Source: Betaproteobacteria bacterium (GTDB lineage Bacteria; Pseudomonadota; Gammaproteobacteria; Burkholderiales; UBA6910). Taken from it: a stretch of 64,000 nt of DNA. Below, piece after piece: positions 16,553 to 23,901 of the stretch. The translations under genes and the position numbers were made by a program. Location: the NCBI GenBank assembly GCA_016183615.1, contig JACPEG010000041.1, positions 1 to 64,000 on the forward strand. Reading direction: 5' to 3'. Positions within the stretch are counted from its first letter, which is position 1; the number at the start of each line of letters is the position of its first letter. Below the pieces are notes generated by a model. It was given only the letters and a program-made list of their open reading frames with translations. It made no database searches and had not been told where the DNA came from.

Positions 16553-16601
16553 GCCGCGCGGCGATTCCGCGCCCGGCGGGCCCCCGCCGGACGCTAGCTG
16601 C

Positions 16602-17069
16602 TTACTTCTTGACGATGTCCCCCTTGGTGGTGGCGAGCAGCGCGATCAGCTCGTCCTGCTCGGCCTGGGGCACCTTGAACTTCTTCAGGGTCTTCTTGAA
16701 CTCGGCCACCATCACGCCCCACTCCTTCTCGGTGATGTTGAGGTGGCCGTGGGCCGCAACCATGGTGCGCCCCGCGTATTTCTCCGGGCCGCCGGTGGCC
16801 TGGGCGACGAAGGCCGTCACGCTGAACTTGAGCCCGGCCTTGGGCACCCGCGAGCGGGCCGCCTTGATGGCCGGGTTGGCATTCAGGGTCTTGTTCACCA
16901 GCAGCCGCTCGATGAAGTCGTCCACCACGGTGGCGATGGCATAGACCCCGCCCAGCCGCTCGTAGAGGGACTTCTTCTCCTGCGCCAGGCCGGGGCTGCT
17001 CCACAATGCAGCCGCAATCAGCGCGAACAGGCAAAACGTCCAGTGCTGCTTTCGCGTATCGGTTCTCAT
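16602..17069 (-). CDS. Group 1 truncated haemoglobin with signal peptide
   Basis: The start at ATG 17069 has AGGAG six bases upstream. The product has about 155 residues: a signal peptide (residues 1-30, ending SSPGLAQ) and a trHb1 domain (SLYERLGGVYAIATVVDDFIE...). The likely proximal haem-binding His is H107 in GRTMVAAHGHL. Truncated globins bind O2 or NO and are usually cytoplasmic; the leader suggests a periplasmic version. It is convergent with pip. The 197 bases upstream hold an ACGGGGA-type inverted repeat. Confidence 0.88.
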   Translation of the reverse strand: MRTDTRKQHWTFCLFALIAAALWSSPGLAQEKKSLYERLGGVYAIATVVDDFIERLLVNKTLNANPAIKAARSRVPKAGLKFSVTAFVAQATGGPEKYAGRTMVAAHGHLNITEKEWGVMVAEFKKTLKKFKVPQAEQDELIALLATTKGDIVKK

Positions 17070-17114
17070 GGCTGTCTCCTGCATGAATTGGTGTTCTGAA
17101 TCTGGAAAAAGCGG

Positions 17115-17239
17115 TTAACCACGGGGAGCACGGGGAAAAGCAACGGGAAACGGCCGAGTGCAGAAAGTCCGGTTATCACCCATTCGGCCGGTCGCGAAGC
17201 ATCGACAACACATCGAATTTCCCCGGGTCCCCGTGGTTG
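17115..17239. repeat. ACCACGGGGA-type inverted repeat
   Basis: The left arm, GTTAACCACGGGGAGCACGG, faces the right arm, TTTCCCCGGGTCCCCGTGG. The arms are imperfect reverse complements around a core of roughly 80 bases. It lies between the truncated haemoglobin and methyltransferase genes. Its plan resembles the heptamer-phased elements elsewhere in the window, but the word phasing is less regular. Confidence 0.65.
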
Positions 17240-17266
17240 AACAGAGGTTTTCAGCCTGAAATTACG

Positions 17267-18049
17267 TCACGGTTTTCTCGCCCGCAGCACCACGGTCTGG
17301 GTGCCGAAGGAGCGGGCAACCTTGCGGGTGTCCGCGTTGCTGCTGCCGGAAAAGTAGTCCAGGTGGCTGATGGCCTGGACATCGCTGAATCCCGCACTGC
17401 GGATCATGTCCAGGTATTCGTCCTCCTTCACGGCGCCGACGATGCACTCGGCCCACAGCCGCGGGTTCTCCCGGGATTTCTCGGAGATCGGCTTGGCCAG
17501 CACGATGTCCGCCAGCTGCAATGATCCGCCGCGCCGCAATACCCGGAAGATCTCGCGGAACGCCCGGGGCTTGTCGGGAACCAGGTTGATGACCCCGTTG
17601 CTGGTGGCCACATCCGCCGCCTCGTCCGGCAGCGGAATCTCCTCGGCGTTGCCCAGCACCGGCTTGAGCTGCGCCGCTCCGATCTTCGCGGCGTTGGCCC
17701 GCAGCTTCTCCTGCATGGCCTCGGTCATGTCGAGCCCGTACACCCGCCCGCGGGCCGCGACCAGGTTGCAGGCGATCAGCGCATCGGTGCCGGAGCCGGA
17801 GCCGATATCGAGCACCGCCGCGCCCTCGCGGATCACGTTGGCGGCGAAGGGATAGCCCACGCCGGCGAAGGACTCCACGGCGGAGTCGGGAATCTCGTCC
17901 AGCTGCGCCGCCGGGTAGCCGACGAAAAGGCACGCCAGCCGCCCGGTGGGAAAGTGAAAGCCCTTGCCCGGGCACTTGGCCACATCGGTGTACATCTCCT
18001 GGACTGCCTGAAAAATGAATTCCTTCTTGTCACTCACCACGGCCACCAT
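17267..18049 (-). CDS. SAM-dependent methyltransferase, ArsM-like fold
   Basis: The start at ATG 18049 follows AGGAGG. The 260-residue product has SAM motif I VLDIGSGSGTDALIA, GLDMTEAM after strand 2, NAEEIPLPDEAADVATSNGVINLVPDK and a C-terminal FRVLRRGGSLQLADIV. The extended N-terminus (YTDVAKCPGKGFHFPTGR) and motif spacing resemble arsenite methyltransferase-type proteins. The usual trio of arsenic-binding cysteines is not evident, and no ars genes are nearby, so an arsenic role is unlikely. The substrate is unknown. Confidence 0.8.
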   Translation of the reverse strand: MVAVVSDKKEFIFQAVQEMYTDVAKCPGKGFHFPTGRLACLFVGYPAAQLDEIPDSAVESFAGVGYPFAANVIREGAAVLDIGSGSGTDALIACNLVAARGRVYGLDMTEAMQEKLRANAAKIGAAQLKPVLGNAEEIPLPDEAADVATSNGVINLVPDKPRAFREIFRVLRRGGSLQLADIVLAKPISEKSRENPRLWAECIVGAVKEDEYLDMIRSAGFSDVQAISHLDYFSGSSNADTRKVARSFGTQTVVLRARKP

Positions 18050-18107
18050 TTTTGCCTCCTGGGTGTGAAAGGCTTCGTCAGAACATGCGAAGCCTGTTTC
18101 TGAGCAA

Positions 18108-18137
18108 GCTAACGTTTGCAAAGCCAACGTCATGCCG
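18108..18137. repeat. GCTAACGTTTGC...GCCAACGT short repeat, copy 1
   Basis: The 30-base segment starts GCTAACGTTTGC and ends GCCAACGTCATGCCG. A closely matching 31-base copy is at 55044-55074. AACGTTTGC and GCCAACGT suggest imperfect inverted arms. It lies between the anti-sigma factor stop and the methyltransferase start, next to a hairpin (AGGCTTCG pairing with CGAAGCCT, about 18070-18095). Confidence 0.6.
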
Positions 18138-18140
18138 GAA

Positions 18141-18380
18141 CTAAAACCGCCCGATCAAGGACCGGATCCGATTCTGCAGATCCCCCGACGCTTCGCTCTG
18201 GCCCGTATCCGCCAGCCTTTCCCTGAGGCGCTTCTCGAACTCGACCCGGGAAAAGCAGCTGCGGCAGATCCTGAGGTGCTCTTCCAGGTCGCGCCGCTCC
18301 GCCTCCCCGAGCTCGTGATCGAGGAAGGTGTACATGTCCTTCAGGGCTTCTTCACAGCTGAGGGTTCGGGGTTCTTTCAT
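18141..18380 (-). CDS. Zinc-finger anti-sigma factor (zf-HC2 type)
   Basis: The product is 79 residues long. The anti-sigma domain carries the zinc signature H35-x3-C39-x2-C42 (HLRICRSC), preceded by MYTFLDHELGEAERRDLEEHL, the typical anti-sigma helix. There is no transmembrane segment, so it is a soluble, possibly redox-responsive type (ZAS). Its start lies inside the end of the sigma factor gene (29-base overlap), which ensures coupled synthesis. It should sequester the sigma factor until its signal arrives. Confidence 0.9.
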   Translation of the reverse strand: MKEPRTLSCEEALKDMYTFLDHELGEAERRDLEEHLRICRSCFSRVEFEKRLRERLADTGQSEASGDLQNRIRSLIGRF

Positions 18381-19062
18381 GGGACTCTCTTTTCTCCGAC
18401 GAATCTTTGACGCTCTGCGGCGCCCGGTCCGGGGTGCTCCCCGGCGGAACCGCCCTTCCGCCCTCCCCGCCAGGCCCGGTCCCGATGCCCCGGTCCTTCG
18501 CCTGCTGCCACAGCATCTTCTGCAGCAGACATCGCCCCCGGGCGAGCCGGGAACGCACCGTTCCCACCGGCACGCCCAGCGCTTCGGCAATCTCGGGATA
18601 GGTGAGGCCCTCGACCTCGGCCAGCAGCACAACCACCCGATAGTGCTCGGGCAGAATATCGAGGGCCCGTTCGATGTCCTCCCGCAGCAGCTTGTTGAGA
18701 AACTCCTGCTCCGGATTGCCCCACCACATGAGAAACGGCCGGTGCAGCTTTTCGAACAGGGAGAACTGGCAGGGCTCCTCATCGCCTTCCGGTTCCTCTT
18801 CCAGCGTTTCGGTCCGCGGCCGCGCCGCGCGTTTGCGATACTCGCTCACGAAGCTGTTGTGAAGGATGCGGAAAATCCAGGGGCGGAAGCTCGCCTCGTC
18901 GCTGAGGGAATGAATTCCGGTCCAGGCCCGCGTCACGGTTTCGGCCACCAGATCCTCCGCGTCCTCCGGATTGCGCGTCAGCCGCAGCGCCACTCCATAC
19001 AGCCCGTTGAGGTGGGCGAGCACCTGCCGCTCGAATAGGCCGCGATTCCGGTCAGCCGCCAT
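18352..19062 (-). CDS. ECF RNA polymerase sigma factor
   Basis: The product has 236 residues. Region 2 is GLYGVALRLTRNPEDAEDLVAETVTRAWTG..FRPWIFRILHNSFVSEYRK; region 4 is LPEHYRVVVLLAEVEGLTYPEIAEALGVPVGTVRSRLARGRCLL, with its helix-turn-helix. About 35 residues of low-complexity tail follow and overlap the anti-sigma gene. ATG 19062 is preferred because GGAG lies six bases upstream. A GGAACC-N16-CGTC promoter just ahead suggests autoregulation. The stimulus is unknown; a soluble ZAS partner often means disulfide or metal stress. Confidence 0.93.
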   Translation of the reverse strand: MAADRNRGLFERQVLAHLNGLYGVALRLTRNPEDAEDLVAETVTRAWTGIHSLSDEASFRPWIFRILHNSFVSEYRKRAARPRTETLEEEPEGDEEPCQFSLFEKLHRPFLMWWGNPEQEFLNKLLREDIERALDILPEHYRVVVLLAEVEGLTYPEIAEALGVPVGTVRSRLARGRCLLQKMLWQQAKDRGIGTGPGGEGGRAVPPGSTPDRAPQSVKDSSEKRESHERTPNPQL

Positions 19063-19091
19063 GGTGTTCTCCATTGTTGTTTTGGGCCAAA

Positions 19092-19117
19092 GACGCAAGG
19101 GATACGAAAAGGGTTCC
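19092..19117 (-). promoter_or_regulatory. Candidate ECF-type promoter of the sigma/anti-sigma operon
   Basis: Reading the minus strand, GGAACC (19112-19117) is separated by 16 bases from CGTC (19092-19095), about 30 bases before the sigma start codon. GGAAC plus CGTC at this spacing is the general form of ECF promoters, which are usually recognised by the sigma factor they drive. This rests on sequence form only. Confidence 0.6.
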
Positions 19118-19284
19118 CAGTTTTCAGGGTAGACCGTTTAACCCCTTGGGCAAGCGCTTTATTTTGCCTCCCCGGGGCCCGGCCGCCCCTGAACGGAATT
19201 CAACCCCCGCCTGAAAAACCTTCGCTTTGCGGCGGCGACGGGTTGCCCTACCATCGGGGAATTCCAACAAGTCCAGGAGCCAAC

Positions 19285-20064
19285 GTGACCTCCCCTGTTC
19301 CCGCTGGGCCCCGCATCGGCCTGTTCGCCACCTGCCTGATGGACTCGTTCCGCCCCAGCGTCGGCTTCGCCGCCGTAAAGCTGCTGGAGGACGCCGGCTG
19401 CACGGTGGAAGTACCGGCCGCGCAAACCTGCTGCGGCCAGCCGGCCCTCAACAGCGGCGACTTCGCCACCACCCGCAGGCTCGCGAAGCAGGTGATCGAG
19501 ACTTTCGCCGGCTTCGATTACGTCGTCGGCCCGTCCGGCTCCTGCATGGCCACCATCAAGAATGACTACCCGCAACTGTTCGCCGATGATCCGCAGTGGC
19601 GCGAAAAGGCGGAGGACCTGTCTCGCCGCAGCTTCGAGCTGCTGTCCTTTCTCACCGACGTGCTGAAGGTGGACCGGGTGAAGGCGCGCTTCGAGGGCAC
19701 CGTGACCTATCACGACAGCTGCTCGGGGCTGCGGGAACTGGGGGTGAAGGCCCAGCCCCGCAAGCTGCTCGCGACGGTGGAAGGGCTAAAACTCAGCGAA
19801 ATGCAGGACGCGGAAACCTGCTGCGGCTTCGGCGGCACCTTCTGCGTAAAGTACCCGGACATCTCGGAGAAGATGGCCAGCGACAAGGTGGCCAACATCG
19901 AGGCGAGCGGCGCTGGCACGCTGCTCGGCGGCGATCTCGGCTGTCTGATGAACATCGCCGGGCGAATGAAGCGCCTGGGCAAGCCGGTGCGCGTCTTCCA
20001 CGCGGCGGAGGTTCTTGCCGGAATGGCCGACGGGCCGGGCCTCGCCGAACCGGAGGTGCGCTGA
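19285..20064 (+). CDS. lldE: L-lactate utilization Fe-S protein, LldE/LutA
   Basis: The product has about 259 residues with two cysteine-rich CCG domains: CCGQPALNSG in the N-terminal half and CCGFGGTFCVKYP in the C-terminal half. It is one of three subunits of the LldEFG (LutABC) L-lactate dehydrogenase complex that feeds electrons to the membrane. I prefer the GTG at 19285, which has AGGAG five bases upstream, over an ATG at 19243 with none. The stop overlaps the lldF start (TGATG). Confidence 0.92.
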   Translation: MTSPVPAGPRIGLFATCLMDSFRPSVGFAAVKLLEDAGCTVEVPAAQTCCGQPALNSGDFATTRRLAKQVIETFAGFDYVVGPSGSCMATIKNDYPQLFADDPQWREKAEDLSRRSFELLSFLTDVLKVDRVKARFEGTVTYHDSCSGLRELGVKAQPRKLLATVEGLKLSEMQDAETCCGFGGTFCVKYPDISEKMASDKVANIEASGAGTLLGGDLGCLMNIAGRMKRLGKPVRVFHAAEVLAGMADGPGLAEPEVR

Positions 20065-21488
20065 TGCAGGTCCTGAGCCCCCAGTTCAAGCCCCGCGCCA
20101 CCCTCGCCCTCAAGGATGCAAGCCTGCAGGCCGCCCTCGGCAAGGCCCGCGGCGGCTTCGTGGACAAGCGCGCGGCGGCAGCCGCCGAGCTGCCCGAATT
20201 CGAGCAGCTGCGCGAGGAAGCGAAAGCCATCAAGGAGCACACCCTCGACCATCTCGATTTCTACCTCGAGCGCTTCGAGGAGCGGGTCAAGGCCCAGGGC
20301 GGCCAAGTCCATTGGGCGCGTAATGCCGAGGATGCCCAGCGCATCGTGCTGGAGATCTGCCGCAAGGCGAACGCGAAGACCGTCACCAAGGGCAAGTCCA
20401 TGGTGAGCGAAGAAGTCGGGATCAACGAGGTCCTGGAGCAGGAAGGCATCGAGGTCATCGAAACCGATCTCGGCGAATACATCATCCAGCTCGCCAAGGA
20501 ACCGCCCTCCCACATCATCGCGCCCGCGGTCCACAAGACCAAGGCCCAGGTTTCCGAACTGTTCCACGCCCATCATTCCAAGCTGGGACTTACCAAAGTA
20601 CTCACGGAAGTCGCCGACCTGGTAAACGAGGCGCGCCAGGTGTTGCGCGGCAAGTTCTTCCGCGCCGACGTGGGCATCACCGGCGGCAATTTCCTGGTGG
20701 CGGAGACCGGCTCCAGCATCATCGTCACCAACGAGGGCAACGGCGACCTGACCCAGACGCTGGCCCGGGTGCACATCGTCACCTCGGGCATCGAGCGCGT
20801 GGTGCCGACCCTGGACGATGCGACCACCTTCCTGCGGCTTCTCGCCCGCAGCGCCACCGGGCAGGAGACCGAGACCTACACCACCGTCAGCAGCGGGCCG
20901 CGCCGCCCGGGAGACCCGGACGGTCCCGAGGAGTATCACGTGGTGTTAGTGGACAACGGCCGCTCGAAGATGCTCGCGGGCCGTTTCCGGGAAATGCTGA
21001 GGTGCATCCGCTGCGGCGCCTGCATGAACCATTGCCCGGTGTACGGCGCCATCGGCGGCCACGCCTATGGCTGGGTGTACCCGGGACCCATGGGCTCGGT
21101 GCTGACGCCGCTGTTCGTAGGGCTGGATGCGGCCTACGACCTGCCCAACGCCTGCACGCTGAATGGCCGCTGCCAGTCGGTGTGCCCGGTGAAAATCCCG
21201 CTGCCCGATCTGCTGCGGGAGCTGCGCCACATGCAGCACGAGGCGAAACTCTCGCCCTGGTACCAGCGCGCGGCGCTGGCCGCGTGGGGATTCGTCGCCA
21301 GCCGCCCGCGGCTGTACCACGCCCTCACGGGACTCGCCGTACGGGCGCTGGGCTGGCTGGGACGCGGCCGTGGGCGCTTCGGTTATTTGCCGCTGGCCTC
21401 GGCCTGGACCAAGGGCCGCGACCTGCCGGCGCCCCAGGGAAAAACCTTTCAGGAGGCCTGGCGCGAACGCCGGGGAAAATCGTCATGA
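20064..21488 (+). CDS. lldF: L-lactate utilization Fe-S protein, LldF/LutB
   Basis: The product has 474 residues. A LutB/YkgF domain (VTKGKSMVSEEVGINEVLE, ADVGITGGNFLVAETGSS) is followed by a ferredoxin-like region. The first cluster motif is complete: C314IRCGACMNHC324P. The second reads C364TLN367GRCQSVC374P, with Asn where the second Cys of a CxxCxxCxxxCP motif is expected. A C-terminal DUF3390-like helical region follows. The gene overlaps lldE by one base and lldG by four, so the three are one translational unit. Confidence 0.93.
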   Translation: MQVLSPQFKPRATLALKDASLQAALGKARGGFVDKRAAAAAELPEFEQLREEAKAIKEHTLDHLDFYLERFEERVKAQGGQVHWARNAEDAQRIVLEICRKANAKTVTKGKSMVSEEVGINEVLEQEGIEVIETDLGEYIIQLAKEPPSHIIAPAVHKTKAQVSELFHAHHSKLGLTKVLTEVADLVNEARQVLRGKFFRADVGITGGNFLVAETGSSIIVTNEGNGDLTQTLARVHIVTSGIERVVPTLDDATTFLRLLARSATGQETETYTTVSSGPRRPGDPDGPEEYHVVLVDNGRSKMLAGRFREMLRCIRCGACMNHCPVYGAIGGHAYGWVYPGPMGSVLTPLFVGLDAAYDLPNACTLNGRCQSVCPVKIPLPDLLRELRHMQHEAKLSPWYQRAALAAWGFVASRPRLYHALTGLAVRALGWLGRGRGRFGYLPLASAWTKGRDLPAPQGKTFQEAWRERRGKSS

Positions 21489-22132
21489 GCGAAGCCCGCG
21501 AAGCCATCCTCGGCTCGATCCGCACCGCATTGAAGCGCGGTCCTCTCTCTCAACCGGAGCGTCAGCAACTGGAGTCGCAAATCGCGACACCGCCGCACCA
21601 CACTCGTCCCCATTTCGGGGATGATCTGGCGCGACGGTTCGCGGCTAAACTCGAATCGCGCGCCGCCACGGTCGTCGCCGTGTCGCGGATGGCGGACGCC
21701 AGCGGCGCGGTCGTGGATTACCTCGATCGCCTCGGCCTGCCCAAGGCCGTCGCTGCCGCGCCGGCGCTGGAAAACCTGGAATGGCCCCAGGGGCTGGCGG
21801 TAAGATTCGGCAGAGCCGAGACCAGCGATCAGGTCTCGGTCACGCCCTGCTTCGCCGGGGTCGCCGAGACCGGGAGCCTGGTGCTGCTCTCGGGTCCCTC
21901 AAGCCCGACCACGCTCAACTTCGTGCCGGAAAATCACGTCGTGATCGTGCGCGCGGCGAGGATCGTGCGCCATTTCGAGGACGCCTGGGACCTGCTGCGG
22001 AAGGAAGCGGGCGGCATTCCGCGCACGGTGAACGTGATTTCCGGTCCGTCGCGCACGGCCGACGTGGAGCAGACCATCCAGCTCGGCGCCCACGGCCCGC
22101 GGCGGCTGCACGTGGTCGTGGTGAACGGATAG
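21485..22132 (+). CDS. lldG: L-lactate utilization protein, LldG/LutC
   Basis: The product has 215 residues of the LutC/YkgG (DUF162) family: an N-terminal helical region (SEAREAILGSIRTALKRG) and a Rossmann-like core ending in SVTPCFAGVAETGSLVLLSGPSS.....LNFVPENHVVIVRAARIV, the strongest family signature. It starts at ATG 21485 in an ATGA overlap with lldF and completes the lldEFG operon. No lactate permease or lactate-responsive regulator with a clear link is adjacent; a LysR gene is convergent. Confidence 0.93.
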   Translation: MSEAREAILGSIRTALKRGPLSQPERQQLESQIATPPHHTRPHFGDDLARRFAAKLESRAATVVAVSRMADASGAVVDYLDRLGLPKAVAAAPALENLEWPQGLAVRFGRAETSDQVSVTPCFAGVAETGSLVLLSGPSSPTTLNFVPENHVVIVRAARIVRHFEDAWDLLRKEAGGIPRTVNVISGPSRTADVEQTIQLGAHGPRRLHVVVVNG

Positions 22133-22135
22133 CAC

Positions 22136-22209
22136 GTAGGTTGGGCATTCATGCCCAACACTCCTGACCCGGCAGAATCGTTGGGCTTCGCAAGCGAAGC
22201 CCAACCTAC
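22136..22209. repeat. GTAGGTTGGGC inverted repeat, copy D
   Basis: Starts GTAGGTTGGGCATTCATGCC and ends with GGGCTTCG..CGAAGCCCAACCTAC. It sits between convergent lldG and the LysR gene, where the paired arms could stop transcription from both sides. The left half is nearly identical to copy B. Confidence 0.87.
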
Positions 22210-22213
22210 GGCG

Positions 22214-23089
22214 TCAGCGCAACGCGCCGCTAAGCCACTCCACGAACGCGGCAACTTCCGGCCGCTGGGCATTGGCGCGGCGGCAGGCCACGTAATAGGT
22301 ACGGGGCGAGACGGTCTTCACGTCGAACAGCGGCACCAGGCGTTTCGAATCCATCCAGTCGGCGGCCAGCCGCGAGCGGGTGAGCGCGACCCCCTGCCCG
22401 CTCGCTGCCGCCTCCATAAGTAATCCGAGATCGTTGAACACCGGCCCGTGGCCCGGCTCGGGCCAGTCGAGCTCGGCTGCAGCGAACCACGGACGCCACG
22501 CCTCCAGCGGCGTGCGCAGCAGCACTGCGCCCTTGAGGTCCCGCGGCGCCTTGAACGGACCGGCGCTTTTCAGATAGTCGGGGCTGCACGCGGGCTGCAG
22601 CGTCTCGTCGAACAGCTTTACCGCCCCCACGTCGTCGTAATCGCCGGTGCCGTAGCGCACCTCCACGTCGGAGGTCTCCGCTTTTGCCTCGAGCAGTGGA
22701 ATCACCAGGTGCAACTCCAGCTCGATGTCGGGATACAGACGGTAGAACTCGGCGAGCCGCGGCACCAGGAGCTGGCGGGCGAAGGTGGGCGGAGTGCTGA
22801 CGCGGACGCGGGCGACCGTCTTGGCGCCGGGCTTCCCGGCAAGGCCGGAGAGCTTGTCGAAGGCCTCGCGCACCGATTCCAGGTACAGGCGCCCGGCGGT
22901 GGTGAGCCGCACCCCCTGCGCCGAGCGCTCGAACAGCTGCACGCCCAGGTGCTCCTCCAACTGCCTGATGCGGTGGCTGATGGCGCTGGGGGTGACGCAC
23001 AACTCTTCCGCGGCCTGTGCGAAGCCCCCCAGGCGCGAGGCGGCCTCGAAGGCGGCAAGCGCATGGATCGGCGGAATGCGGAGCGCCAT
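22214..23089 (-). CDS. LysR-family transcriptional regulator (GcvA-like)
   Basis: The product has 291 residues. The N-terminal winged helix-turn-helix is FEAASRLGGFAQAAEELCVTPSAISHRIRQLEEHLG (about residues 14-50) and is followed by the LysR effector-binding domain. The pattern with RIPPIHALAAFEA at the start and LFERSAQGVRLTTAGR resembles the GcvA subgroup. It lies 22 bases upstream of the SDR stop, on the same strand as the SDR gene but not transcribed toward a divergent target. Targets and inducer are unknown. Confidence 0.92.
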   Translation of the reverse strand: MALRIPPIHALAAFEAASRLGGFAQAAEELCVTPSAISHRIRQLEEHLGVQLFERSAQGVRLTTAGRLYLESVREAFDKLSGLAGKPGAKTVARVRVSTPPTFARQLLVPRLAEFYRLYPDIELELHLVIPLLEAKAETSDVEVRYGTGDYDDVGAVKLFDETLQPACSPDYLKSAGPFKAPRDLKGAVLLRTPLEAWRPWFAAAELDWPEPGHGPVFNDLGLLMEAAASGQGVALTRSRLAADWMDSKRLVPLFDVKTVSPRTYYVACRRANAQRPEVAAFVEWLSGALR

Positions 23090-23111
23090 CGGGATTCCGG
23101 AACCGACGCCG

Positions 23112-23819
23112 TTACCAGGGAATCGGCTGCCGGTCGCGGAAGAACTGCCCGCTGGGTCCGCCGTCGGGAAGCGTGGCGAGAAACACTGCGGTGTCCGCGC
23201 CCTCTTCCACCGTGCGACTCGCGCCGGGGCCTCCCATGTCGGTCTTCACCCAGCCCGGGCACAGGGAATTCACCAGGATGTTGGTGCCCTGAAGCTCCTG
23301 GGCCAGCATGCGCGTGAGCACGTTGAGCGCCGTCTTCGACACGCGGTAGGCGGGGGTGCCGGTGCCCATGTCCGAGAGCTGCCCCAGGCGGCTCGCCAGG
23401 TTGACGATGCGGCCGTAGTTGCGCTTCCGCATCATCGGCACCAGGGCCTGGCACATGAGCAGCGGCCCGTACACGTTGGTTTCCAGGGTGTCCCGGTAGA
23501 TCTGAACGGACGAATCAAGAGCGCGGCTCCCCTTGGGGTCGATCATGATGCCGGCGTTGTTGACGAGGATGTCGACGATGCCGTCGAAATCCTCCTCCAG
23601 GTGCAGGGCGAAGCGCCGGATGCTTTCCACGTCCGTCACGTCGAGCTGGTGGTAGTTGAGGGTCGCGCCCTCCTTGCGCAGCCGGGCGGCTGCGAGCTGG
23701 CCCTTGGCCTCGTCGCGGCTGGTGAGGATCACGTGCACGCCCTGCTTCGCGAGCTGGCGACAGATCTCGAAGCCGATGCCGCGGTTGGCGCCGGTGACGA
23801 CTGCGATTCTTGTGGTCAT
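23112..23819 (-). CDS. Short-chain dehydrogenase/reductase
   Basis: The product has 235 residues of the classical SDR type: nucleotide motif TGANRGIG, structural motif NNAG, catalytic Ser in IVNLASRLG and YRVSK as the YxxxK pair. TSRDEAKGQ after strand 2 suggests NADP(H) preference. It most resembles carbonyl reductase-like SDRs. The substrate is not predictable. ATG 23819 is the natural start, with AAGG just upstream. The LysR gene follows on the same strand. Confidence 0.9.
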   Translation of the reverse strand: MTTRIAVVTGANRGIGFEICRQLAKQGVHVILTSRDEAKGQLAAARLRKEGATLNYHQLDVTDVESIRRFALHLEEDFDGIVDILVNNAGIMIDPKGSRALDSSVQIYRDTLETNVYGPLLMCQALVPMMRKRNYGRIVNLASRLGQLSDMGTGTPAYRVSKTALNVLTRMLAQELQGTNILVNSLCPGWVKTDMGGPGASRTVEEGADTAVFLATLPDGGPSGQFFRDRQPIPW

Positions 23820-23834
23820 CGCCTTTCCCAATTG

Positions 23835-23900
23835 GTAAACAGTTAACGGTGAAAAACCGCGCGGGTCTCCGTTTACCGTTCACCGTTTACCGTTAACTGT
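23835..23900. repeat. Heptamer-phased inverted repeat (GTnAACG type), copy 2
   Basis: Reading in sevens gives GTAAACA, GTTAACG, GTGAAAA, a GC-rich core of two words, then CGTTTAC, CGTTCAC, CGTTTAC and CGTTAAC. Every word keeps exact seven-base phase and the right arm is the reverse complement of the left-arm vocabulary. It separates fumC from the SDR gene, both on the minus strand. Confidence 0.85.
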
Positions 23901-23901
23901 C

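Noticed and set aside
17267-18049. Arsenite methyltransferase ArsM
   Set aside because: The fold is similar but the arsenic-binding Cys set is not evident and there are no ars genes nearby.
19596-21488. A 630-codon fusion reading through lldE into lldF
   Set aside because: The first part is an out-of-frame reading of lldE; the real lldF starts at ATG 20064 in the normal TGATG overlap.
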